A DNA stretch of 64,000 bases from Sphingopyxis terrae subsp. terrae NBRC 15098 (GTDB taxonomy: Bacteria; Pseudomonadota; Alphaproteobacteria; Sphingomonadales; Sphingomonadaceae), in contig NZ_BCZQ01000017.1 of the NCBI RefSeq assembly GCF_001598815.1, positions 1 to 64,000 on the forward strand, in the 5' to 3' direction. Below the pieces are notes generated by a model. The model searched no databases, was not told the DNA's origin, and saw nothing but the letters and a program-made list of their open reading frames with translations. Of this stretch, positions 45,056 through 58,990 are shown one piece after another; the first letter of the stretch is position 1; every line of letters starts with the position of its first letter. A program made the position numbers and the translations under genes.

Positions 45056-45652
45056 CTAATCTTTCTGCTGTTTGGCCTCTTGGCGGGCGTCGCGAAGGAT
45101 TTCGATGCCGCCCTTGATCGCGATCAGCGCAGTCGCAAATCCAACCAGAAGGTCCGGCCAGTTCGTACCGAGCCACCAGACGAGGACACCCGCGATCAGG
45201 ATGCCGCCGTTCGAGATGAAGTCGTTGTAGCTGAAGGTTGTCGCGGCTCTGAGGTTGACGTCCGGATCCTGAATGCGCTGCAAGAGCTTCAGACAAGCAT
45301 AGTTCACCACCGCAGCGACGGCCGACATGATCATCATTGTCGGACCGATCGGTTCGCTGCCTTCGAAATAGCGCCGTCCTACATCGAACAGGACGCCGGC
45401 CGCGAAGACCAGCAGCATGACACCCGATGCCGTGGCAGCACGGGTTTTCCATTTCAGGCCGTGGCTGAGCGCAACGAGGCTCAAGGCATAGACCGCGGCG
45501 TCGGACAGATTGTCGAGCCCATTGGCGATGAGCGCGCTCGAATCGCCGAGCCCGCCGGTTACGAGGAAGGCGATCGCGATAGCCGAGTTCAGGACGAGAA
45601 CGATCTGGAGCGTTCGCTTTTCGCGTTCGCTCCCGGATGCTTTTTCATTCAT
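45056..45652 (-). CDS. Cation diffusion facilitator transmembrane-domain protein
   Basis: A 198-residue inner-membrane transporter with about six helices, the CDF (CzcD/ZitB) fold without the C-terminal cytoplasmic metal-sensing domain. The metal site is visible as ANGLDNLSDAAVYALSL in helix 2 and YNDFISNGG in helix 5, so the pairs read D-x3-D and N-D-x4-N, which suggests a divalent cation such as Zn or Co. The shortened form is probably still functional as a dimer. ATG 45652 has GAGGAG upstream. It is the last gene of the leftward czc block, separated from czcA by a hairpin terminator, so it may have its own expression. Confidence 0.85.
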   Translation of the reverse strand: MNEKASGSEREKRTLQIVLVLNSAIAIAFLVTGGLGDSSALIANGLDNLSDAAVYALSLVALSHGLKWKTRAATASGVMLLVFAAGVLFDVGRRYFEGSEPIGPTMMIMSAVAAVVNYACLKLLQRIQDPDVNLRAATTFSYNDFISNGGILIAGVLVWWLGTNWPDLLVGFATALIAIKGGIEILRDARQEAKQQKD

Positions 45653-45687
45653 TGCAAGCTCCTCAATCCTCACCATCCCTAAAAGGA

Positions 45688-45711
45688 GGCGGAACCCGCT
45701 TGGGTTCCGCC
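45688..45711 (-). terminator. Hairpin terminator between czcA and the CDF gene
   Basis: GGCGGAACCC (45688-45697) pairs perfectly with 45702-45711 around a four-base loop; on the minus strand it is followed by TCCTTTT. It lies about 60 bases past the czcA stop and just upstream of the CDF gene, so it may reduce read-through. Confidence 0.65.
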
Positions 45712-45769
45712 CCAGTCAGCACTCTCGGTTGCCGCCGACAGGGGGGAATGGCGGCCATCCGGGAGTGTC

Positions 45770-50207
<4,438 letters not shown>

Positions 50208-50211
<4 letters not shown>

Positions 50212-51443
50212 GGAATATTCTCCGCAAGGGGAGCCGCATCGAAGCGGCCGGTCAGGCGATCGATCTCCGCGAGCAAATCGCGGTAGCGTGTCATGGCCTC
50301 GGCCCACTGACCCTGGATCTGGATGATGACGTCGGCGGCATCCTGTACGTCGGCGAACAGGAACCCGCCGCGGGCATAGCCTTCGCGCACCTGGCCGAGC
50401 GTCTTCACCGCCTTGGGATAGACGTCGTTCATGATGCCCTCGGCCCGGACGCGTGCGGCGTCGGCATCGGCGCGCAGCGACGCGAGGCGCCGCAGCCGCT
50501 CGAGCCGGCTCGCTTCGGATTGGAACTCGAGCTGCCGCCGTTCGGCCTGCGCCCGGGCGATATTGCCCTGGTTGCGGTCGAACCGTCCGAGCGGGATCGA
50601 GATGCCGCCAAGAACGGCGACATCATTGGTCTCGCGAAGAAAGCGCGTGCCGCCCGAGACCGTATAGTCCTGGTGCGCACGGCTCTGCTCGACGACGACC
50701 TGCGCGCGGGCCCGGTCGACGGCGGCGTCGAAGACCGCCGCGTCGGCTTCGGCGAGCGGCGGATCGCGCGGATCGGGTTTCTCGATCCCCTCGGCGATAA
50801 CGAGGCTGTCAGGCGTGCCGCCCCAGAAGGAGGTGAGCAATGCGCGTGCGGACTGCCGCTTCGCCTGGGCTTCCTTCAGGGCCAGTTCGGCTTCGAGAAT
50901 GCGGGCATCGGCGCGCGTCTCGACGAAGAGCGGATCCTTGTAGCCGCGCACGCGCCTGATCGCTTCGGTCCGCATCTCCTTTTCAAGTTTGACGCGATCC
51001 TCTGCGATCCAGACCATCTGCTCGGCGATCTGGACGTCGATATAGGCGCGCTGCACTTCCTGGGCGATGTCGAGCCGGACGAGCCGCCACTGCGCCTCGG
51101 CGAGAACGACACCGCGCTCGGCAAGCGCCATTCGCGCCTCGCGCTTGCCCCCGCGTTCGAGCGGCTGCGAATAGGTGACGGTGAGTTCCGATTGCCGGAA
51201 CAGGCCATAGCCGCCCGTCCCGACGCCATTGTCCATGTCGACCGACACGGTCGGATTGGGACGGACGCGGGCTTGCAGCTGGTCGGCGCGCGCGGCGTCG
51301 ACCCCCGCTTCGCCCGCTCTAAGCTCGGGCGATGCAGCGATGGCCCGCTCGACCGCCTGGTCGAGCGTTAGCGGCTGGGCCCAAACGGACCCCGCCAGCA
51401 GCGCAGCCCCGGCCAACAGGGCGGCGCGCATATGGATATGCAT
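50208..51443 (-). CDS. czcC: CzcC-family outer-membrane factor (system 1)
   Basis: A 411-residue TolC-type channel of the CzcC branch. A signal peptide ends near residue 22 (SVWAQ), then two OEP repeats rich in coiled-coil helices (LTLDQAVERAIAASPELRA to the end) with PNPTVSVDMDN and the second-repeat DYTVSGGTRFLRET. The N-terminus MHIHMR is unusual but has GGAG upstream at acceptable spacing. It is the first of three czc genes here and overlaps czcB by four bases. Confidence 0.92.
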
Positions 51444-51508
51444 GAATGATCACTCCTGAACGATTCGACTGAGCGCAGGCCGAAAAGGGGCCGCGCGGCA
51501 GGCGGCGT

Positions 51509-51847
51509 TCAGGCGAGGGGAGGGTTCAGGGGCGGTGCGAGCGCGCGCGAAGCGAGGCGCGTCGCGGGCAACGCAAAGTGCAGGCCGCCGGAAAAACAGG
51601 ACAGATCGTCATGACCCGAAAGGGCCTGATCGGATGCGACCGGGCAATTATGGTGACTGCCGTGGAGGTCGGCGTCCTGCTGACCTTTTTGCGTGTCCTT
51701 GTCCGACGCATGGCCCGGCTCGACATGGTGCGAAAGATGCGAATCCGTCGCATGGTGCGTCATGCCCGCCATCGCCGGCGCAGCATTGTGGAGCCCGCTG
51801 AGCAGCAGGATGAACACAAGCAACAGGCGAAGGGTAGCGCCGGACAT
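51509..51847 (-). CDS. Small His-rich secreted protein, CzcI-like by position
   Basis: A 112-residue protein with a signal peptide ending AMAGMT and a mature part full of histidines (MTHHATDSHLSHHVEPGH, then DLHGSHHNC) and two cysteines. Small His-bearing periplasmic proteins precede czcCBA in other bacteria (CzcI), and this one lies 65 bases before czcC. It may bind or sense metal in the periplasm. ATG 51847 is chosen because the signal peptide begins there; an upstream open frame continues to 51889. Confidence 0.65.
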   Translation of the reverse strand: MSGATLRLLLVFILLLSGLHNAAPAMAGMTHHATDSHLSHHVEPGHASDKDTQKGQQDADLHGSHHNCPVASDQALSGHDDLSCFSGGLHFALPATRLASRALAPPLNPPLA

Positions 51848-51896
51848 GGTCGCGCCCCTAACAGCGAATGACCCGTTCCGGAAGTCCAAAACCGGA

Positions 51897-52301
51897 TCAA
51901 TCGGTTCGCGCAGCGCGGCTCTCCGTCGACCGGGCCGTTTCGATCAGCGCTTCGAGGGCCTGCGGCATCGGCATCGGCTCGAAGGCGCTCACCCGCGCGC
52001 GACCATTATTCCCTGCGGGGAGGCGGCCGGTCAGCGAACCGAGCGGGACGAGCAGGAACCGCATTGCCTGACCGGTAGCTTCACGGGCATCGCCGAGCTC
52101 GATCGCATAGCGAAACATGTGCCAGTGGGAGGCGAGATGCGCGCCCATATAGGGCTGGCTCAATATATGTTCCCATTCCAGCGCCTGCCACGCAGCGGCT
52201 TCATCTCCGATTCGGCGTGATTCGCAAAACAGGCGATATTGCTCGCGCAGCAGCGGCTCGATGACGGCCATGCTCACGGGATTTACTGTCGGCGGCACCA
52301 T
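51897..52301 (-). CDS. DUF3703 family protein
   Basis: A 134-residue cytoplasmic-looking protein matching DUF3703: EQYRLFCESRRIGDEAAAW, ALEWEHILSQPYMGAHLASH and HWHMFRYAIELGDAREATGQ. Members are frequently found beside heavy-metal resistance genes, but no function is established to my knowledge; the conserved His and Glu residues suggest metal or small-molecule binding. ATG 52301 is preceded by GGGGGAAAGAGG. It is the first gene of the leftward czc cluster, directly downstream of the MerR-type operator. Confidence 0.8.
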   Translation of the reverse strand: MVPPTVNPVSMAVIEPLLREQYRLFCESRRIGDEAAAWQALEWEHILSQPYMGAHLASHWHMFRYAIELGDAREATGQAMRFLLVPLGSLTGRLPAGNNGRARVSAFEPMPMPQALEALIETARSTESRAARTD

Positions 52302-52717
52302 CCTCTTTCCCCCTTTTTTGTGCAGGGCAGGCTCTTGCACCCTGTAGTAGATACAGGGTCAAGCCCTGATGTTCCGGCAGGACGCTGTGCCGCTCTGCGT
52401 CCGATTTACCCCCTCGTCTCACGGGAAGCATATCGCTCGAATGTCGTCCCGAACAAAGGAGGCGGGAGCCAATAGCGAAGCGATAGAAATAAGAGTGAAA
52501 GACAATTGTAGAATTATTGTGCTTAACGCGTGATTGTTCGGCCGATATCCTGTTTCTTGAGGCGCATCTGCAACTATAGAGGGGCAAGGTGCACTGCTCT
52601 CTTACCTCCATGAGATAAAATTACGGAGCCGGTTCGGGGGTTCGAAGAGTGCCGCCGAAGTTGATTGAAAATCTTCTACTTTTCACCGCGCCGTTTCGAT
52701 GCTAGGGGCCGGTTTCA
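52302..52717. other. Divergent control region between the two metal-export clusters
   Basis: A 416-base gap with no convincing gene. It holds the MerR-type operator (52339-52359), an AT-rich patch near 52480-52530 with an ACAAT...ATTGT inverted repeat (52502-52520), and sequence upstream of the rightward small secreted gene. No regulator gene is present here. Confidence 0.7.
52332..52362 (-). promoter_or_regulatory. MerR-family operator/promoter for the leftward czc cluster
   Basis: A perfect palindrome with arms ACCCTGTA (52339-52346) and TACAGGGT (52352-52359) and a 5-base centre. On the minus strand it starts with -35 TTGACC (52362-52357) and has a 19-base spacer, the long spacer that MerR-type activators (CueR, ZntR, CadR, PbrR) twist open. 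The -10 (CAAGAG at 52337-52332) is weak, consistent with an activated promoter. The DUF3703 start is about 31 bases further on. Confidence 0.8.
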
Positions 52718-53080
52718 ATGCGACGGGTGATCCTCTTCCTCCTGACCCTTCTCCTTGCATCCGGAACGGTTGCGGGGTCGCTCGCACATGCGACCGAGGA
52801 TCGGGCCGAGGCGAGCCTTTTCGTTGCTGTGATCGAAGCCGGCTGCGTTCCCGCACCGGCGATCGAAGGCGCCGAAGTCGACAAGAAAAAATCCTCTCCC
52901 GGCGAAAAGCAGCAGGTGCCTGCCGCCGCTCATGGCTGCCACGGTCACCATTCGGGCGTCCCGGCGGAATCGCTGTCGGCAGCGACCGAAACGCCTGCCC
53001 CTGAAGCGCATACGCGCATCCTGACGGCCGCCTTGCCGCCCGTCGCCTATATCGGGACGTTCCGCCCTCCAATCGCCTGA
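52718..53080 (+). CDS. Small secreted protein, CzcI-like by position, with HGCHGHH motif
   Basis: A 120-residue protein with a signal peptide ending SLAHA and a mature part containing cysteine (AGCVPAP), a Lys-rich patch and a metal-binding-looking AAHGCHGHHSG. It immediately precedes the second czcC (65-base gap) just as the other His-rich peptide precedes the first, so both are CzcI-like by position though not obviously homologous. The start ATG has AGGGGCC upstream. Periplasmic metal binding is inferred. Confidence 0.65.
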   Translation: MRRVILFLLTLLLASGTVAGSLAHATEDRAEASLFVAVIEAGCVPAPAIEGAEVDKKKSSPGEKQQVPAAAHGCHGHHSGVPAESLSAATETPAPEAHTRILTAALPPVAYIGTFRPPIA

Positions 53081-53145
53081 CGCTCTAGGTCTGCGCGTGC
53101 CCTTCGCGTGCGCTTCTCCCTGGAAACGTCAGGAGTCTCCTTTTC

Positions 53146-54453
53146 ATGAAATCCATAGTTGTCGCCGCGAGTCTCGTGGCGCTCGTTGCAGGCTCAAATT
53201 CCGCGCCCGCCGCTGCCCAGTCGGCAGCGACGGAGCTGGTGGGACCGCCTTCTTCCGCAGGCGAGGCCGTGCGTACCGGCCCGCTTCCCGCTCGATTGTC
53301 CCTCGCGCAGGCGATGGAGGAAGCCGACGCGCGCTCGCCGCGCGTGGTTGCCGCCGAAGCCGAAGTGGAGGCCGCTCGCGGTCGCCAGCGTCAGGCGGGC
53401 TATCGCTACAATCCGACGCTCAATGTCGATGTCGAGAATTTCGCAGGCACCGGCCCCTACTCGGGCCTGAACGGTCTCGAAACGACCGTGTCGGTCAATC
53501 AGCGTCTCGATATCGGGGGCCGGCGCCGGTCGCGCATGACGCTCGCCGACGCCGAGTTTCTGGCCGCGAAGTACAAGTTGGAGATTGCACGCGCAGATCT
53601 TGCGCTCGATGTCCGCAACCAGTTCGCGACCGCTCTCGCGGCCCGCGATAGCCTCGCGCTCGCACGCGAAAATGAAGCGCGTGCCCGCGAACTCGTCCGC
53701 GTGGCACAGGCCATGGTCGATACCGGCAACGAGCCGCCGCTCCGTGCGTTCCGCGCCAATGCGGCTCTCGTTCAGGCCACCGCCGAGCTACGCACGGCCG
53801 AGGCCGAAGAAAGGACCGCCCGGCGTTCGCTCGCGGCGCTCCTTGGAAGCTCGGTCCCGCCTGCCGAGTTGATGGAAGGCGATATGTGGGTGGCACCGGA
53901 GACGGTGGACTCGCTCGCGACGCTCGACGTTCGCTTGGCAGAAACCGAGAAGCTGATTGCTGAAGCGCGGCTCCAGGGGCAGCGCGCCGATGGCCGGCTC
54001 GATCCGTCGGTCGGCTTCGGGGTGCGTCAGCTTCGCGACACCGGCGATCGCGCATTGATCGCCAATGTTTCCGTGCCGCTCCCCGTCTTCGACCGCAACC
54101 GCGGCAACATCTCGGCAGCCAAATCCGATGTCGCCGCCGCCATTGCGCGGCGCGAGAATGCAGTGGTCAATGCTCAGGCGGAGATCGCCAATGCGCAGGC
54201 CGAACTCGAAGCCGCAGAGGCCCGCCTCGCGGCGCTTGAGGGTAGCGGCATCGAGCAGGCGCGCGAAGGTGTCCGGCTCGCCGAACTCAGCTACCGCGCC
54301 GGCAAGTCCTCGCTCGTCGAATATATCGACGCGCAGCAGGCCTATGCGGCAACGCAGGCCGAACTGATCGCGGCGCGCCAGGCCCGGGCCGAAGCCCGCG
54401 CCATCCTATCGCGCCAGGCAGCCGCCGACGGCGATGCGGATCATCAGCCATGA
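53146..54453 (+). CDS. czcC: CzcC-family outer-membrane factor (system 2)
   Basis: A 435-residue CzcC-type outer-membrane channel with a signal peptide ending near AAAQS. OEP repeats begin with LSLAQAMEEADARSPRVVAAE and YNPTLNVDVENFAGTG, and the second has DPSVGFGVRQLRDTG. ATG 53146 is preceded by AGGAG. It belongs to the rightward czc set; its sequence differs clearly from the first CzcC, so the two systems are paralogues, not a recent copy. Confidence 0.92.
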   Translation: MKSIVVAASLVALVAGSNSAPAAAQSAATELVGPPSSAGEAVRTGPLPARLSLAQAMEEADARSPRVVAAEAEVEAARGRQRQAGYRYNPTLNVDVENFAGTGPYSGLNGLETTVSVNQRLDIGGRRRSRMTLADAEFLAAKYKLEIARADLALDVRNQFATALAARDSLALARENEARARELVRVAQAMVDTGNEPPLRAFRANAALVQATAELRTAEAEERTARRSLAALLGSSVPPAELMEGDMWVAPETVDSLATLDVRLAETEKLIAEARLQGQRADGRLDPSVGFGVRQLRDTGDRALIANVSVPLPVFDRNRGNISAAKSDVAAAIARRENAVVNAQAEIANAQAELEAAEARLAALEGSGIEQAREGVRLAELSYRAGKSSLVEYIDAQQAYAATQAELIAARQARAEARAILSRQAAADGDADHQP

Positions 54454-54562
54454 GCGCGCCGAGCCTTCCAGTGGACGGAGGCGCCTTCGCCATCGTCCTT
54501 CCAAGTCAACAGGGGTGCGCCGCCGGTCGGCGCGCGAACCGCATCAACAGCGGAGATAGAAT

Positions 54563-55732
54563 ATGATCACCAAGGACAAGCGTCTCCTCGGCACTGTCGC
54601 GGGCGCCATGATACTCGCTGCCGTCACGGGCTTCGGCGTTGCACGCTGCACCGCCGACCCGGCCGCCGCGCCGGCTGCCGAAGGCGAAAAGGAAGCGGCG
54701 AGCGAAGCCCTTCCGAGCAGCCTCGCCATCACGCCCGAAGCGATCAAGGCCGCCGAGATCGGCGTCGAGACGATCGGCGCCGGCGGACTCGGTTCGGAAA
54801 TCATCTCGCAAGCGACCGTTACCGCCGCGCCGAGCGGCGAGGCGATCGTCACCGCCCGCGCGGGCGGCGCGGTCACCCGTCTCTTCAAGCGGCTCGGCGA
54901 TCCGGTCAGCGCCGGTGAGACGATCGCGATCGTGCAAAGCCGCGACGCCGCCCAGATTGCGGCCGAACGGATTGCCGCCGATGCGCGCTCGACGCTCGCG
55001 CAGAAAAATCTCCACCGCGAGAAGACCCTGTTCGACCAGAAGGTGTCGGCGCGCGTCGACTATGAGCAGGCGCAAGCCGAAGCCGCGGCCGCCGCGGCCG
55101 AAGCGCAGCGCGCGCGTGCCGCAGCGAGCGCCGCGCAGGTCACGCGCGATGGCAGCAGCGTCATCGTGGCAAGCCCGATCTCGGGACGGATCACGGCCGA
55201 GAACGCCAGCCTTGGCGCCTTCGTTCAGCCCGAAACCGAATTGTTCCGCGTTGCCGATCCCAGCAAGGTGCAGATCGAGGCCGCCGTCGGTCCGGCCGAT
55301 GCCCAGCGGCTCTCGCCCGGAGACCGTGCGATCATCGAACTTCCCGACGGACGGACGATCGATGCCCGCGTGCGCGCCGTCACGCCCGGCCTGTCGGGCG
55401 ACACGCGCTCGGCAACCGCCGTGCTCGACGTACCCGGGGCGCTCCAGCCGGGCTTGGCGGTCCGGGTGCGGCTGCTTCCGAGCCGCGGCGCCGAAACCGG
55501 TGGGCCGGCCCGTATCGTGATCGCGGACGAAGCCCTCCAGACGCTCGAAGGCCGCGACGTGGTGTTCGTCCGCACGAAGGACGGCTTCCGCGCGCAGCAG
55601 GTGACCGTCGGCCAGCGCAGCGCGGGCCGTGTCGAAATCCTCGCCGGGCTGAAGCCGGGCCAGATCGTCGCGACCAAGAACGCATTCCTGCTCAAGGCCG
55701 AACTCGGCAAGGGCGCGGGCGAGGAGGAATAA
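54563..55732 (+). CDS. czcB: CzcB-family membrane fusion protein (system 2)
   Basis: A 389-residue adaptor anchored by an N-terminal hydrophobic helix, with a single cysteine in GVARCTAD just after it that does not form a canonical lipobox. Core motifs are IVTARAGGAVTRLFKRLGD and SPISGRITAENASLGAFVQP around a long Ala-rich coiled-coil hairpin (about 150-195). Unlike the system 1 adaptor it lacks a His-rich N-terminal stretch. It lies between czcC and czcA of system 2; a 109-base gap separates it from czcC. Confidence 0.92.
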   Translation: MITKDKRLLGTVAGAMILAAVTGFGVARCTADPAAAPAAEGEKEAASEALPSSLAITPEAIKAAEIGVETIGAGGLGSEIISQATVTAAPSGEAIVTARAGGAVTRLFKRLGDPVSAGETIAIVQSRDAAQIAAERIAADARSTLAQKNLHREKTLFDQKVSARVDYEQAQAEAAAAAAEAQRARAAASAAQVTRDGSSVIVASPISGRITAENASLGAFVQPETELFRVADPSKVQIEAAVGPADAQRLSPGDRAIIELPDGRTIDARVRAVTPGLSGDTRSATAVLDVPGALQPGLAVRVRLLPSRGAETGGPARIVIADEALQTLEGRDVVFVRTKDGFRAQQVTVGQRSAGRVEILAGLKPGQIVATKNAFLLKAELGKGAGEEE

Positions 55733-55735
55733 ACC

Positions 55736-58700
55736 GTGATCGCGAAACTGATGGCGCTATCCGTCCGCGCGCGCTGGGCGGTACTCTTTCTCTTCCTCGT
55801 GATCGCGGGACTCGGCGTATGGCAGCTCACCAAGCTGCCGATCGACGCGGTTCCCGACATCACCAACAAGCAGGTGCAAATCAACACGATCGATCCGCGT
55901 CTCTCGCCGGTCGAAATCGAGAAGCTCGTAACCTATCCGATCGAAATCTCGCTCGCCGGCATTCCGGGGCTCGAGACGACACGCTCGATCTCGCGCAACG
56001 GCTTCAGCCAGGTGACGGCAATCTTCACCGATGAAACCGACCTCTATTTCGCGCGCCAGCAGGTGGGCGAACGGCTTCTCCAGGCGGGCGAGAATCTTCC
56101 CGACGGGGCCCAGCCGCAGATCGGTCCCGTCACGACGGGTCTCGGCGAGGTCGTCATGTACACCGTCGGCTACAAAAATCCCGACGGGAAGGGCGCCAAG
56201 AAGGTCGCGGGCCAACCAGGTTGGCAACCCGACGGCAGCTATCTGACCCCCGAGGGCGATATCCTCACCGACGAGATCGCCAAATCGGGCTATCTTCGCA
56301 CGGTCCAGGACTGGATCGTCAGCCCGCAATTGAAGTCGGTCGGCGGCGTCGCCGGCGTCGACTCGATCGGCGGCTATGCCAAGACCTTCGTGGTCGAACC
56401 CGATCCGACCCGCCTCACCAGCTACGGCATTTCCTATAGCGAACTGGGCGAAGCCCTTGAACGCGCCAACCTCGCGGTCGGTGCCAACTACTATAACCGG
56501 GCAGGCGAGGCCTATCTCGTGCGCGTCGATGCACGCGTCCGCTCGGTCGACGAAATCCGCAACGCCGTCGTCGCGACGCGCGGCGGCGTGCCCGTGACGG
56601 TTGGACAGCTCGCCAATGTGAAGATCGGCGGCGACCTCAGAACCGGTGCGGGCAGCATGAACGGCAAGGAGGCGGTCATCGGGACCGTGCTCATGCTGAT
56701 CGGGCAGAATAGCCGCACTGTTGCGGAGGATGTTTCGGCGAAGATCGCGCAGGTGTCGAAGACCCTGCCGCCCGGCGTCGAAGTGAAGGTGGTACTCGAC
56801 CGCGCCAAGCTCGTGAACGCAACCGTCGGCACGGTTGAAAAGAACCTCACCGAAGGCGCGCTGCTCGTAGCGGCCGCGCTCTTCTTCCTGCTCGGCAACT
56901 GGCGCGCCGCGATCATCGCGGTGCTCGTCATTCCCTTCTCCTTCCTGATGATGGCGATGGGCATGAACGCCTTCCGGGTCCCCGGTAACCTGATGAGCCT
57001 CGGCGCGCTCGACTTCGGTCTGATCGTCGACGGGGCGGTGATCATCATCGAAAACTGCCTCGCCAGACTGGCGCACCGGCAGGAGCATGAAGGGAGATTG
57101 CTCAACCTTCGCGAACGTCTCGAGGAGACGATGCGCGCGAGCCAGGAGATGATCAAACCGACCGTCTTCGGCCAGGCGATCATCCTACTGGCCTTCGCGC
57201 CGTTGCTGATGTTTACGGGCGTCGAGGGGAAGACCTTCTCGCCGATGGCCATCACCATCATGCTCGCGCTCGTTGCGGCCTTCATTCTCGCGATCACCCT
57301 GGTTCCGGCGCTTGTCGCGCTGATGATTCGCGGCAAGGTTGCCGAGAAGGAAGTCTGGGCGATCCGCAAGTCGAAGGAGCGCTACCTGCCCTTGCTCGAC
57401 AAGGCGCTCGCCAAGCCGTGGGCTTTCATCGCCGGCGGCTTTGCCTTCTTCGTCCTTGCGATCCCGGCGTTCGGACTGCTCGGCTCGGAATTCATTCCGC
57501 AGCTCGACGAGAAGAATATGGCGCTTGCCTCGACGCGCGTGCCTTCGGTGAGCCTCGAACAGTCTCTGGTCATGCAGCGCAACGTCGAGACGGCGATCTC
57601 GAGCCTGCCCGAAGTCGAGCTGATGTTTTCGAAGACGGGTACGGCCGAGGTGGCGACCGACCCGATGCCGCCGAACATCTCCGACGGTTTCGTGATCCTG
57701 AAACCCCAGGATCAGTGGCCGGCAGGTGTCGATTCGAAGGCCGATGTCGTCGAGCGTATCGAGAAAGCCGCTGGCGGCCAGCTCGGCCAGCTTTATGAAG
57801 TCAGCCAGCCGATCCAGCTTCGTTTCAACGAACTGATCGCGGGCGTTCGCGGCGACGTGGCCATCAAGCTCTACGGGGACGACCTCGACAAGATGTCGCT
57901 CGCGGCGAACGAGATGGTGCGCGTGCTCCAGGGCATACCGGGTGCGGGCAGCGTCAAGGCCGACCAAGTGGGCGGCGCTCCGACGCTCGACGTGAAGCTC
58001 GATCGCAATGCGATCGCGCGCTACGGTCTCTCGGTACAGGAGGTTGCCGATACGGTGTCGGCGGCGCTCGGCGGGCGGGAATCCGGCCTGCTCTATGAGG
58101 GCGACAGGCGCTTCGACATCACGGTTCGCGTCCCCGACGCGACCCGGGTCAATCTCGACGACATCCGCGCGCTGCCCGTGTTGCTGCCCTCCGAGGGCGG
58201 CAATCGCGGACAGATACCGCTCGCCCAGGTGGCGCAGATCCGGCTGACCGAAGGGCTCAACCAGATCAGCCGCGAAAATGGCAAGCGGCGCGTCGTCGTG
58301 CAGGTGAACCTCGAAGGCCGCGATGCGGGATCCTTCGTGGCCGAAGCGCAGGCGAAGATCGCCAATGTGAAGCTTCCGGCGGGCTATTACCTCGAATGGG
58401 GCGGGCAGTTCGAAAGTCTGCAGGCCGCATCGCAGCGGCTCTCGATCGTGGTGCCGCTCTGCTTCGCGGGCATCTTCATCCTGCTTTACATGGCGCTCGG
58501 CACGTTCGGGCGCGCGACCGCCGTGTTCCTCGCCGTGCCGCTTGGGCTCGCGGGCGGGGTGTTCACTCTCGCGCTTACGGGCATCAACTTCTCGGTGTCG
58601 GCGGCGGTGGGCTTCATCTGCCTTGCCGGCGTCGCGGTGCTCAACGGTCTCGTCGTCATGACGGCGATCCGCGAACGGCTCGAGAATGATGTCCCGCTCA

Positions 58701-58978
58701 CGGAGGCAATCCGCGAGGGCATGACCGAGAAGATGCGTGCGGTGATCATGACCGGCTTCGTGCCCGCGATCGGCTTCGTGCCGATGGCGATCGCGACCGG
58801 CACGGGTGCCGAGGTGCAGAAGCCTCTCGCGACGACCGTCATCGGCGGTCTCATCGCGGCGACCATCCTGACGCTGCTCGTTCTCCCCGCGATCGCAAAA
58901 GTCGTCCTCGGGGCGAACTGGCAGCCGAAGTTCCTCAAGCGAAAAGCGGAGTCGGCGGTCCAGCCGGTCACGGAATAG
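55736..58978 (+). CDS. czcA: CzcA-family heavy-metal RND pump (system 2)
   Basis: A 1,080-residue heavy-metal RND pump. It has [18 protein letters not shown] near the N-terminus, ETTRSISRNGFSQVTAIF as in classical CzcA, and [15 protein letters not shown] in helix 4. The start is a GTG at 55736, three bases past czcB, with GAGGAGGAAT upstream; no ATG competes. It forms a complete tripartite complex with the preceding CzcB and CzcC. It is nearer the typical CzcA of Cupriavidus-like systems than the first CzcA, so the two may differ in metal range. Confidence 0.94.
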   Translation: MIAKLMALSVRARWAVLFLFLVIAGLGVWQLTKLPIDAVPDITNKQVQINTIDPRLSPVEIEKLVTYPIEISLAGIPGLETTRSISRNGFSQVTAIFTDETDLYFARQQVGERLLQAGENLPDGAQPQIGPVTTGLGEVVMYTVGYKNPDGKGAKKVAGQPGWQPDGSYLTPEGDILTDEIAKSGYLRTVQDWIVSPQLKSVGGVAGVDSIGGYAKTFVVEPDPTRLTSYGISYSELGEALERANLAVGANYYNRAGEAYLVRVDARVRSVDEIRNAVVATRGGVPVTVGQLANVKIGGDLRTGAGSMNGKEAVIGTVLMLIGQNSRTVAEDVSAKIAQVSKTLPPGVEVKVVLDRAKLVNATVGTVEKNLTEGALLVAAALFFLLGNWRAAIIAVLVIPFSFLMMAMGMNAFRVPGNLMSLGALDFGLIVDGAVIIIENCLARLAHRQEHEGRLLNLRERLEETMRASQEMIKPTVFGQAIILLAFAPLLMFTGVEGKTFSPMAITIMLALVAAFILAITLVPALVALMIRGKVAEKEVWAIRKSKERYLPLLDKALAKPWAFIAGGFAFFVLAIPAFGLLGSEFIPQLDEKNMALASTRVPSVSLEQSLVMQRNVETAISSLPEVELMFSKTGTAEVATDPMPPNISDGFVILKPQDQWPAGVDSKADVVERIEKAAGGQLGQLYEVSQPIQLRFNELIAGVRGDVAIKLYGDDLDKMSLAANEMVRVLQGIPGAGSVKADQVGGAPTLDVKLDRNAIARYGLSVQEVADTVSAALGGRESGLLYEGDRRFDITVRVPDATRVNLDDIRALPVLLPSEGGNRGQIPLAQVAQIRLTEGLNQISRENGKRRVVVQVNLEGRDAGSFVAEAQAKIANVKLPAGYYLEWGGQFESLQAASQRLSIVVPLCFAGIFILLYMALGTFGRATAVFLAVPLGLAGGVFTLALTGINFSVSAAVGFICLAGVAVLNGLVVMTAIRERLENDVPLTEAIREGMTEKMRAVIMTGFVPAIGFVPMAIATGTGAEVQKPLATTVIGGLIAATILTLLVLPAIAKVVLGANWQPKFLKRKAESAVQPVTE

Positions 58979-58990
58979 GGAGAGACTGTC

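Noticed and set aside
44646-45452. Minus-strand frame through tRNA-Gly giving AKGFEPSTPTLAR
   Set aside because: This peptide is a known artefact of translating a tRNA on the wrong strand.
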